Positions 7,620-12,611 of a DNA stretch of 12,611 bases are shown here, in pieces; position 1 is the stretch's first letter; every line of letters begins with the position of its first letter. The position numbers were made by a program, and so were the translations under genes. The stretch is from Verrucomicrobiota bacterium. Lineage in GTDB: Bacteria > Verrucomicrobiota > Verrucomicrobiae > Opitutales > CG1-02-43-26. The notes below the pieces were generated by a model that saw nothing but the letters and a program-made list of their open reading frames with translations, was not told the DNA's origin and ran no database searches. The DNA is taken from positions 1 to 12,611 of the forward strand of contig JABDAI010000037.1 of the NCBI GenBank assembly GCA_013289195.1, given 5' to 3'.

Positions 7620-9821
7620 TCAGTCCATATAGGATATAAAATTGCTTGCGCTTAATTCAGTGATTGAAACATTGTATAATTCTATACTCCAACTATCTCC
7701 CTTGATTACTGCATTACTGTATTCGTTTTCAGTAAATAAAGTGGAGAGGTATTCATAGTGATGTCCCCTGATTTGAATTTTATCAAAATTAACATCAAAA
7801 TCCAAAATAACATCATGTCCAATATTTTCATAATTTAAATTAGCATATATTATTACATCATTGCCACTGCCAGTTTTAATGATATCATTACCCCTACCAG
7901 GCCAAAAATTATTATCATTCTCATTGCCAATCAATATGTCATCTCCATTCCCGGCTTTAATATTATTAATTAATTCGATATTTGAAATATTTATATGCTT
8001 ATTTAACATAAAGCATGCATTTTCCCCTGAAAGATCTATAATGACATTTTCTGTAATGGTAACAGTATTAATCGTGTGAGTGGAAGGTTCTATCGTGACC
8101 TCATAAGTATTATTATTAATATGCTCAAGGTTAGGCGTAAAATAAATTTCTTTTGTTCTATTCTCTGCTCCGGTTAATTCTATTATCGAAGATATCAGTT
8201 TTGGTACAGGTGCTTTTTGTATGTGATTAAATACATGAACTTCCCATTTTCCCTGGCTCCATTCGCCTCTAAAATTTTCACTACCAAATATCCATTTTAA
8301 TTTTAATCCAACATCATTTGCTGTTTTTACTAATTCTCCAGTTACTGGGTTAACTTCTGGGCGATACATTAATAGCGAACTTGTTCCTGTAGGACTTAAT
8401 AACGTTATACTATATTCACTTACAGGATAAGGTAGCTCCATTTCCACATAAATACGTACATACTCCAATTGTATTTGTGAAGAAATTGCATAATCTAATT
8501 TATAAATACCCTTACGATCAAATTCTTCAAAAGCAATGGAGGAAGAATGATTTTGACATTTTTGATAATTTGAAAAAGGTTCTAGGACTTCAGCAAGCCT
8601 TACAGCACCTAATGCATTGACTACGCCAAACCCAAGTTCACGGCTATAAAGTGCTCCTTTACCATTGATATGTACTGCATGATTAATATTTGCATCTTTT
8701 AGCTTTTCCTTTGGATATAATGCACTAATCGCTAATACTTCCTTTACCTCTCTCCAACTTAGCTTATTATTCGCTTCAAACATCAATGCTACGATAGAAG
8801 TCACCACTGGGGCAGCAAATGAAACTCCATGCGCTAACATCACTCCTGAATCATATAAAACTCTGTCCTGCTCAGTTCTAATATTTACAGCTTGTAAGAT
8901 AGGAAAATGAGTACAAGGAGCCGAAACTAATATTAAAGCGGAGTTACTTGCAAATTTTTCCTCATAATTGGGCATATTGTATCCTCCAACCACAATTGAG
9001 TAAGGGTTATGTTTTCTTATATCGAAGTTAGGGTCTATATCCTGAGCATATTCGTTTCCAGCTGCAAAAACGAAAATAGTTCCAAACCCATTTCTACCTA
9101 TAGTAGCGGCCTCTTTAATATCCATTAACATTTTATGAAAAAATTTGGGAAGCTTTGTATAATCAAATATGATTTTCATTTGCGCCCAACTATTGCTAAT
9201 AACATCGTATTCACTTGCCCAACTAAAACCATATGAGCTCGTATTGGTGAGTGAGAATTGAATGCTCTCTACTTTTGCATTATGCGCTATCCCGATCGTT
9301 CCAATAGTATTTGGTATAGCTGATATTATTCCTGCTACTGCTAGTGCATGTTGCCTGCTACTTTGTGGTTCACATAAACTTTTACTACTATTTACAGTTC
9401 CTAAATCAGCATGCTTTAAAATACAATCGTCATCATACACAGCAATTTTAACACCCATCCCGGTATAGTCTTTCCACACGGGTAAAACATTAGTAGAAAA
9501 GAGATACCACTGATCCACAAAATATTCATCTCTTGGATGCTCATAGTTTAATAAATGCGTAGTTATGCATGAGTTAGATCCAGTCTCTTTAGCACAAAAT
9601 GTAAACGAAGGTATTGTTGTGTACTGAATATCTTTTACAAAAACCCAATGTCTATTTATAGACTCCATCTCTCCGCCCTGGGTTTCTTTAATTTCAATAT
9701 CGAATGAATCAATAGCAAATGTATTTTTTATATGTTTCAGTAAATCGCCTTGATTAGTTACGTATGTCTTTTTATTCCTCGAGAATCTTTCGATTTGATG
9801 TATTTTATTCATTATAAACAT
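7620..9821 (-). CDS. Kexin-like subtilisin (S8) protease with P domain and RTX calcium-binding repeats
   Basis: The protein has 733 residues. Residues 1-110 form an N-terminal extension without a Sec signal; DEYFVDQWYL near 98-107 matches the 'DP...QWyL' entry of the kexin/furin group. Catalytic Asp130 lies in VKIAVYD, His158 in QHALAVAGI (usual 'HGT.VAG'), the oxyanion Asn256 in AAGNEYA, and Ser334 in GVSFAAP (usual 'GTSMAAP'). All four are present, so it is probably active. Residues ~430-545 are a proprotein convertase P domain (SEYSITLLSPTGT, GKWEVHVFNH). Residues ~620-660 hold haemolysin-type nonapeptides (GNGDDILIG, GRGNDIIKTGSGNDVI). The end resembles serralysin tails (DVILDFDVNFDKIQIRG), a type I secretion signal. 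Inference: a calcium-dependent extracellular protease. No T1SS genes are in the window. Met1 has no clear Shine-Dalgarno site; Met4 is an alternative start. Confidence 0.92.
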   Translation of the reverse strand: MFIMNKIHQIERFSRNKKTYVTNQGDLLKHIKNTFAIDSFDIEIKETQGGEMESINRHWVFVKDIQYTTIPSFTFCAKETGSNSCITTHLLNYEHPRDEYFVDQWYLFSTNVLPVWKDYTGMGVKIAVYDDDCILKHADLGTVNSSKSLCEPQSSRQHALAVAGIISAIPNTIGTIGIAHNAKVESIQFSLTNTSSYGFSWASEYDVISNSWAQMKIIFDYTKLPKFFHKMLMDIKEAATIGRNGFGTIFVFAAGNEYAQDIDPNFDIRKHNPYSIVVGGYNMPNYEEKFASNSALILVSAPCTHFPILQAVNIRTEQDRVLYDSGVMLAHGVSFAAPVVTSIVALMFEANNKLSWREVKEVLAISALYPKEKLKDANINHAVHINGKGALYSRELGFGVVNALGAVRLAEVLEPFSNYQKCQNHSSSIAFEEFDRKGIYKLDYAISSQIQLEYVRIYVEMELPYPVSEYSITLLSPTGTSSLLMYRPEVNPVTGELVKTANDVGLKLKWIFGSENFRGEWSQGKWEVHVFNHIQKAPVPKLISSIIELTGAENRTKEIYFTPNLEHINNNTYEVTIEPSTHTINTVTITENVIIDLSGENACFMLNKHINISNIELINNIKAGNGDDILIGNENDNNFWPGRGNDIIKTGSGNDVIIYANLNYENIGHDVILDFDVNFDKIQIRGHHYEYLSTLFTENEYSNAVIKGDSWSIELYNVSITELSASNFISYMD

Positions 9822-9844
9822 GGTTACTGTTACTTTAAACTAAA

Positions 9845-9899
9845 AAATCGTAAAATACACTTAGAATACTGGATGGAGTTCCAAGTACTTTACGATTTG
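9845..9899 (-). promoter_or_regulatory. Inverted repeat upstream of the subtilase gene
   Basis: AAATCGTAAA at 9845-9854 and TTTACGATTT at 9890-9899 are perfect 10-base inverted copies 35 bases apart. They begin 24 bases before the protease start codon. They could be an operator pair or a 5' leader hairpin; the start lacks a clear Shine-Dalgarno site, so RNA structure may matter. Function is inferred from position only. Confidence 0.35.
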
Positions 9900-9932
9900 A
9901 TGTTAATAGCTTGTTATGTTGCCTGATTCTAA

Positions 9933-9951
9933 CAAGTCCTTTTCGGACTTG
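9933..9951. repeat. 7-bp stem hairpin, no U-tract
   Basis: CAAGTCC, loop TTTTC, GGACTTG form a perfect stem-loop. Neither side is followed by a T-run, so it is not a standard terminator. It lies in the leader side of the subtilase gene. Confidence 0.4.
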
Positions 9952-10104
9952 GGCCAAGGTAAAGAATTAAGCTGAATTACGTTCAACAAATGCTCTTTCT
10001 GCACGTTCCTGCCGTTCTTGTACGATATGTTCTTTCGCGCTTTTCTTCAATGCTTATGACCACTACTCTTAATAGTAGCCACTTGAAGTGGTTTGAAGCC
10101 TACT

Positions 10105-10124
10105 CTTTGAAGTCGACTTCAAAG
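10105..10124. repeat. Perfect 20-bp palindrome in a cluster of inverted repeats
   Basis: CTTTGAAGTC GACTTCAAAG is its own reverse complement. Just to its left lie CCACTT-G-AAGTGG (10079-10091) and CTACT...AGTAG (10063-10078). The hexamer TTGAAG occurs at 10083, 10093 and 10107 and inverted (CTTCAA) at 10117. This could be a DNA-binding site array or the fold-back end of a lost mobile element. Confidence 0.7.
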
Positions 10125-10309
10125 GGCCTACCTTCATCTTTTATAGAGCTTATGTACAAGTTTTCAGTTCATATGTTCCTCCTTCTTGTGTGTCTGCGGC
10201 ACACCTTTTGTGGTTCCACTGCTCCCTATACCCCATATTGGTCAGAGATCTACTGACTCAGCCCAATTACGGATAGCTCGCACAGAGCATTTAAAGAAAA
10301 GTAAAAGCC

Positions 10310-10453
10310 TTAATCTGGCAAATATGTAGGAGTTGCACTGTTTTTAATCGCCTCCAAAAATGCCTCGTAATCTTCAGTCCTTGTAAAATTGGACGACCCG
10401 CGCAGCAGTAGTTGCTGCTCTGAACAGATCATGGCTTTTTTCAATGGAACCAT
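10310..10453 (-). pseudogene. Transposase fragment, possibly IS21 IstA-like
   Basis: This is a 47-codon open frame starting MVPLKKAM and containing LLLRGSSNFTRTEDYEAFLEAI. The pattern 'LLLRGS..F....DYEAFL..I' resembles an internal part of IS21-family IstA transposases (from memory of the family; not checked by search). Intact IstA is about 400-500 residues, so this is a dead remnant. It begins 24 bases after the metalloprotease stop on the same strand and has no ribosome binding site. It could instead be a chance frame. Confidence 0.4.
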
Positions 10454-10468
10454 TTAAATCTAAATGGT
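10449..10468 (-). repeat. 8-bp hairpin just downstream of the metalloprotease gene
   Basis: ACCATTTA, loop of four, TAAATGGT is a perfect stem 8 bases after the minus-strand stop codon. No U-run follows, so it may stabilise the mRNA 3' end but is not a canonical intrinsic terminator. Confidence 0.4.
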
Positions 10469-10476
10469 AAGTAAAG

Positions 10477-11574
10477 CTACCATCCATGCATTTGACATTC
10501 TCCGTCTGATAATCTTAACCCATATTCCTCAAGTATTCCATTACTATTAATTGTAGCACATGCTATAAAAGTATTTGGATGATTTCCAACCTCACGGCAA
10601 TAGTCTACTTTACCATCCCCGTTTACATCTTTAAATTGCCTTATAGAGTTTTCATATCCTTTGTCTCTTATTTCGTATCCATATTCCTCAAGTATTCCAT
10701 TACTATTAATTGTAGCACATGCTATAAAAGTATTTGGATGATTTCCAACCTCACGGCAATAATCTATCTTACCATCTCCATTTATATCCACAAATTGTCT
10801 TAAGGAGTTTTCATATCCTTTGTCGCTCACCCCCATCTTATGCGCTTTAATTATCTTATCAGCCTTATCCTGAAATTCATAAGCTTCTTTTTCTACTTCA
10901 TTGTGTCTGCCAAACCCATAGCCAGCCAGTAATTCATCGGCATACTTACATCTGAACTTCCCATTACCCCAATCTTCATATTGTTGTACATGCTTCATTT
11001 CATGTGCAATTAAGCTTGCAAGATCTGATACATCTGCATTTTTTTGATGTACATCAATCAGAATATGTTTGCCCTTCGGTACCATGCCATCGGCACCATT
11101 GAATGTGAGTCCAAGAATGGTGACGGGTCTGATTGGACACAATCTAATCCTAACGCCGTCAAAATCATGTTGATTCCATACCTTCGCATTAATGAGCAAT
11201 TGTTTAGCCGCGTCTATTTGCTCACTCGCGTCCATTCGGCCACCATAATTATCGCACATGCCCAAAACTACATCCATAGCAGCACCAAAAGTACCTGCTA
11301 TTGTCCAACACTCTGCACGTTTAGCTATTTTATCTACCTGGTAAAACTTAGGTTCGTAATTACATGCATTACAATCAAAATTTCCCGTAAAATCATCCCA
11401 TTGATTTATCGCTTCTAAGAGCATGAGTTGCTCCTGATCGTCTAATGCAAATGCTTCAGCAACTTGCATGAAATCAAAATCACTAAGACTCGGTTCATAA
11501 GCCGTTACGACAGACATCGATAAACTCGCTATTGTAGATAGCGAGGCTATTTTTAAGAACTTAATAATTTTCAT
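10477..11574 (-). CDS. Secreted zincin-type metalloprotease candidate with two EF-hand/VCBS-like repeats
   Basis: The protein has 365 residues. A Sec signal peptide covers 1-25 (cleavage after VTA). Residues 26-180 contain many Cys (68, 71, 89, 107, 146), suggesting disulfides. The active-site helix is LIAHEMKHVQQY (HExxH: His191, Glu192, His195), like the 'AHExxHvxQ' helix of DUF4157-type and related peptidases; Glu228 or Glu230 in HNEVEKEAYEFQ is a candidate third zinc ligand. Residues 251-303 and 304-356 are two nearly identical units with DINGDGKIDYCREVGN and DVNGDGKVDYCREVGN. This 'DxNGDGxxDYC..VG...F..C' pattern is known from VCBS/FG-GAP-like calcium-binding repeats in secreted toxins. 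Inference: a secreted zinc protease, target unknown. No Shine-Dalgarno site is evident before the ATG. It is followed by transposase debris and is not in an operon with the subtilase. Confidence 0.8.
   Translation of the reverse strand: MKIIKFLKIASLSTIASLSMSVVTAYEPSLSDFDFMQVAEAFALDDQEQLMLLEAINQWDDFTGNFDCNACNYEPKFYQVDKIAKRAECWTIAGTFGAAMDVVLGMCDNYGGRMDASEQIDAAKQLLINAKVWNQHDFDGVRIRLCPIRPVTILGLTFNGADGMVPKGKHILIDVHQKNADVSDLASLIAHEMKHVQQYEDWGNGKFRCKYADELLAGYGFGRHNEVEKEAYEFQDKADKIIKAHKMGVSDKGYENSLRQFVDINGDGKIDYCREVGNHPNTFIACATINSNGILEEYGYEIRDKGYENSIRQFKDVNGDGKVDYCREVGNHPNTFIACATINSNGILEEYGLRLSDGECQMHGW
10520..10837 (-). repeat. Two tandem copies of a 159-bp unit in the metalloprotease C-terminus
   Basis: The unit starting at 10520 recurs at 10679, offset 159 bases (53 codons, in frame). 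The first 83 bases are identical in the two copies. The next ~45 bases carry about a dozen differences, then identity resumes to the end of the conserved part. The last codons of each unit differ. Confidence 0.93.
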
Positions 11575-11633
11575 AACGACTGTAATTTCTATATTTTGTG
11601 GTTTTTTAAAACATCCTAGCTGAGGAAAATCCC

Positions 11634-11666
11634 AAAATCCTTAAATGTCGAGTAAAAAATCCTTAA
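11634..11666 (-). promoter_or_regulatory. Direct repeat upstream of the metalloprotease gene
   Basis: AAAATCCTTAA (plus strand) occurs at 11634-11644 and 11656-11666, 22 bases apart start to start, about two helical turns. It lies 60-92 bases upstream of the minus-strand start codon, where a regulator could bind. No confident -35/-10 pair was found. Confidence 0.3.
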
Positions 11667-11702
11667 TCAAATTACAAAATGAAAATAAATACTAATTTTT
11701 TA

Positions 11703-11772
11703 TAGTGAACCCCAATGTTTAGACAAATTTTTATGTTTTTTTAAGGTGGAAAGAAAAGATGGCAGTGACTCC
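11703..11772 (+). mobile_element. Possible IS3-family left end, interrupted
   Basis: TAGTGAACCCCAATGTTTAG at 11703 followed by ACAAA resembles the 'TGA.CCCC.AA..TTAGACA' terminal repeat of the IS150 group of IS3 elements. AAGGTGG (11743-11749) then precedes ATG at 11759, where orfA would begin, but after a few codons the sequence runs into the IS6 derivative at 11773. The identification rests on the terminal motif only. Confidence 0.35.
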
Positions 11773-11956
11773 GGTTCTGTCGCATCTGTGAAAAAATGGG
11801 GAGATTTTGTAATTTTCAATTGTGAAATTTGCTGGTATAAAATGTGGCTATGACATTCTTAAATCCATTCAAAGGCTATCAGTTTGACAAATAGTTCAAA
11901 AAATTAGCCGTTTATCGACGACTTACGACTTTTTTCATAATCCTTGCGACAGAACC
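11773..11956 (+). mobile_element. 184-bp internally deleted IS6-family element (MITE-like)
   Basis: GGTTCTGTCGCA at 11773-11784 and its exact complement TGCGACAGAACC at 11945-11956 bound the element. It holds the first codons of an IS6 transposase (11850, MTFLNPFKGYQFDK). This is joined to a stretch near 11900-11930 (CCGTTTATCGACGACTTACG) that resembles the transposase segment at 1-30 of the window. The middle of the gene is missing, so it cannot move itself but keeps both ends recognised by an intact IS6 transposase. The 8-base flanks (GTGACTCC, TCAAAAAG) do not match, so there is no target duplication. Confidence 0.8.
11850..11894 (+). pseudogene. IS6 transposase N-terminus, 14 codons then stop
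   Basis: ATG followed by codons for TFLNPFKGYQFDK, then TAG. 'NPFKG.QF' is the usual opening of IS6 transposases. The rest of the ~230-residue enzyme is deleted. Confidence 0.7.
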
Positions 11957-12003
11957 TCAAAAAGGGCCAGTTAAAATCATTTGTTTTGTGTAAGATTGTA
12001 TAG
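11957..12003 (+). pseudogene. Second IS6 transposase tail fragment
   Basis: This abuts the right end of the 184-bp element directly. Over 35 bases it matches window positions 86-120 with 6 differences, all transitions, and in the same reading frame gives KKGQLKSFVLC against KKGQLKSSILC in the left copy. After that it departs and stops at TAG. It is the remains of a different, diverged IS6 copy. Confidence 0.7.
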
Positions 12004-12415
12004 TAACTGATATTCCGCAGCATTTTAGCAAGAATTTATATTTAATTAATTCAGATAAAAAACAAAAGTCGTTTTATTTTTGAATTGATTGATCTACTTT
12101 GGTAAACATGTTATTTATGGAGGTTTTAAAATATGCAATTTTTAGATTTAAACTAGTACAGTAGCTGTAAGATTAGCGAAAGCACGCCTTTTTATCTTCA
12201 ACATCAGCAACAAATTGTCACAAAATGAAGAATTTTGATTTAAATAAGGTAAGTTTTTGAGAGGCCAGGCCAAAAATTAAATAAAAAACCTCTTTCAAGA
12301 GGTGCGGAATGTGGGTAGTAATGTCCCCTTTGCTTTAAATAGAGATGGCCCTTTTTTTAAGGAGAACGTTAAGTTCTTGGGATGTCAGCTTCCTGATGAT
12401 CGTTTTTACAATAGG
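12004..12415. other. AT-rich intergenic sequence without a recognisable gene
   Basis: No open frame here has both a start signal and a recognisable product. GGAGGT (12119-12124) precedes ATG at 12133, but that frame stops after 7 codons (MQFLDLN). A 38-codon frame at 12345-12461 runs into the inverted repeat to the right and lacks a good ribosome binding site. The one clear element is the minus-strand terminator at 12283-12303. Confidence 0.5.
12283..12303 (-). terminator. Rho-independent terminator, minus strand
   Basis: Read on the minus strand, ACCTCTT, loop GA, AAGAGGT followed by a run of five further T form a 7-bp stem with U-tract. It would end a transcript arriving from the right of 12303, but no minus-strand gene is visible between there and the window edge. 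Confidence 0.65.
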
Positions 12416-12541
12416 TGAATTTTTGTTCAATATTTCCTGGACATTTGGTGTCAAAATTTAGTATGCGCAGTAGTTGCCGTACCAACAATCAAATATCAAA
12501 TTTTAATACGATATGTCCAGAAAATATTGAACAAAAATTCA
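12416..12541. repeat. 126-bp element bounded by 29-bp inverted repeats
   Basis: Positions 12416-12444 and 12513-12541 are inverted copies with 28 of 29 positions matching (G/A difference), separated by 68 bases. Each arm contains TTCAATATTT and the TCCTGGACAT/ATGTCCAG segment. The centre has no gene. This is a MITE-like or fold-back element; no target duplication is obvious at the edges (flanks end in ATAGG and begin GTGCAC). Confidence 0.75.
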
Positions 12542-12611
12542 GTGCACAAAAGATCCCTTTAAACCAAAAACATATACTCCAACTTCAAAACACACAAAAT
12601 ACTTTTAAACC

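Larger units (their letters stand above)
9900..10309. other. Non-coding debris with clustered palindromes, probably decayed mobile DNA
   Basis: No complete gene is convincing in this stretch. On the minus strand, short open pieces are broken by stops and frame changes. One ends at 9967 (KEHIVQERQERAERAF), one runs over about 10050-10160 (KDEGRPFEVDFKE, stop, then another open piece), and one lies near 10260-10300. This is the pattern of an eroded gene, probably a transposase, though I cannot name the family. A perfect Shine-Dalgarno AAGGAGG (10178-10184) is followed on the minus strand by ATG AAC TGA (10164-10172), a two-codon frame. The 10063-10124 part is dense in inverted repeats. The plus-strand 88-residue open frame here lacks a ribosome binding site. 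Confidence 0.45.

Noticed and set aside
9933..9951. Intrinsic terminator
   Set aside because: Good stem but no T-run on either strand.
9990..10256. Plus-strand 88-codon open frame rich in Leu, Phe and Ser
   Set aside because: No ribosome binding site, odd composition, and it lies over decayed minus-strand pieces and palindromes; it looks like an antisense shadow.
10520..10837. CRISPR-like repeat
   Set aside because: Only two 159-bp units, in frame within a coding gene; a protein repeat, not an array.
11044..11418. Plus-strand 124-codon open frame inside the metalloprotease gene
   Set aside because: Wholly antisense to a gene with a signal peptide and HExxH motif; no own start signal.
12133..12156. 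Seven-codon frame (MQFLDLN) after GGAGGT
   Set aside because: No attenuator or downstream gene follows, so a leader-peptide role cannot be supported.
12345..12461. 38-codon hydrophobic open frame starting MALFLRRT
   Set aside because: It ends inside the 126-bp inverted-repeat element and has only a weak ribosome site; probably chance.

Overview
The window looks like accessory DNA from a low-GC Gram-negative bacterium that carries many insertion sequences. An obligate intracellular or endosymbiotic alphaproteobacterium (for example Holosporales) would fit, but nothing here fixes the taxon: there is no rRNA, tRNA or housekeeping gene. The evidence is AT-rich coding sequence, dead transposase fragments of several families, and a run of large secreted proteins.

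Layout, left to right. Positions 1-226 are the 3' end of an IS6-family insertion sequence (transposase C-terminus plus right terminal repeat). On the minus strand at 268-6365 is a two-gene toxin-immunity unit: a 1807-residue filamentous-haemagglutinin/CdiA-like secreted protein whose last ~100 residues match the colicin D family of anticodon-loop tRNases, followed with a 4-base overlap by its presumed immunity gene. A divergent AT-rich spacer (6366-6534) separates it from a plus-strand secreted protein of unknown function with a fibronectin-III-like C-terminus (6535-7470). A kexin-like subtilase with a P domain and RTX calcium-binding repeats lies on the minus strand (7620-9821). About 650 bases of transposase debris and palindromes follow (9822-10476). 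Next is a minus-strand secreted zincin-type metalloprotease candidate with two tandem 53-residue calcium-binding-like repeats (10477-11574). The right end (11575-12611) is mobile-element debris: a possible IS3-like end, a 184-bp internally deleted IS6 derivative, a second IS6 tail fragment, a minus-strand terminator and a 126-bp inverted-repeat element.

How it fits together. Every intact gene encodes a protein with a recognisable export feature (Sec signal peptide or RTX tail), and no cytoplasmic metabolic gene is present. The block from 227 to 11772 lies between two IS6-type sequences in the same orientation, the arrangement of an IS26-style pseudo-compound transposon, so it may be a mobile cassette of secreted effectors. 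The toxin's cognate outer-membrane transporter and the protease's type I secretion system are not in the window. The tRNase end of the toxin and its immunity gene are far more AT-rich than the preceding part of the toxin gene, as expected if this module was swapped in separately.
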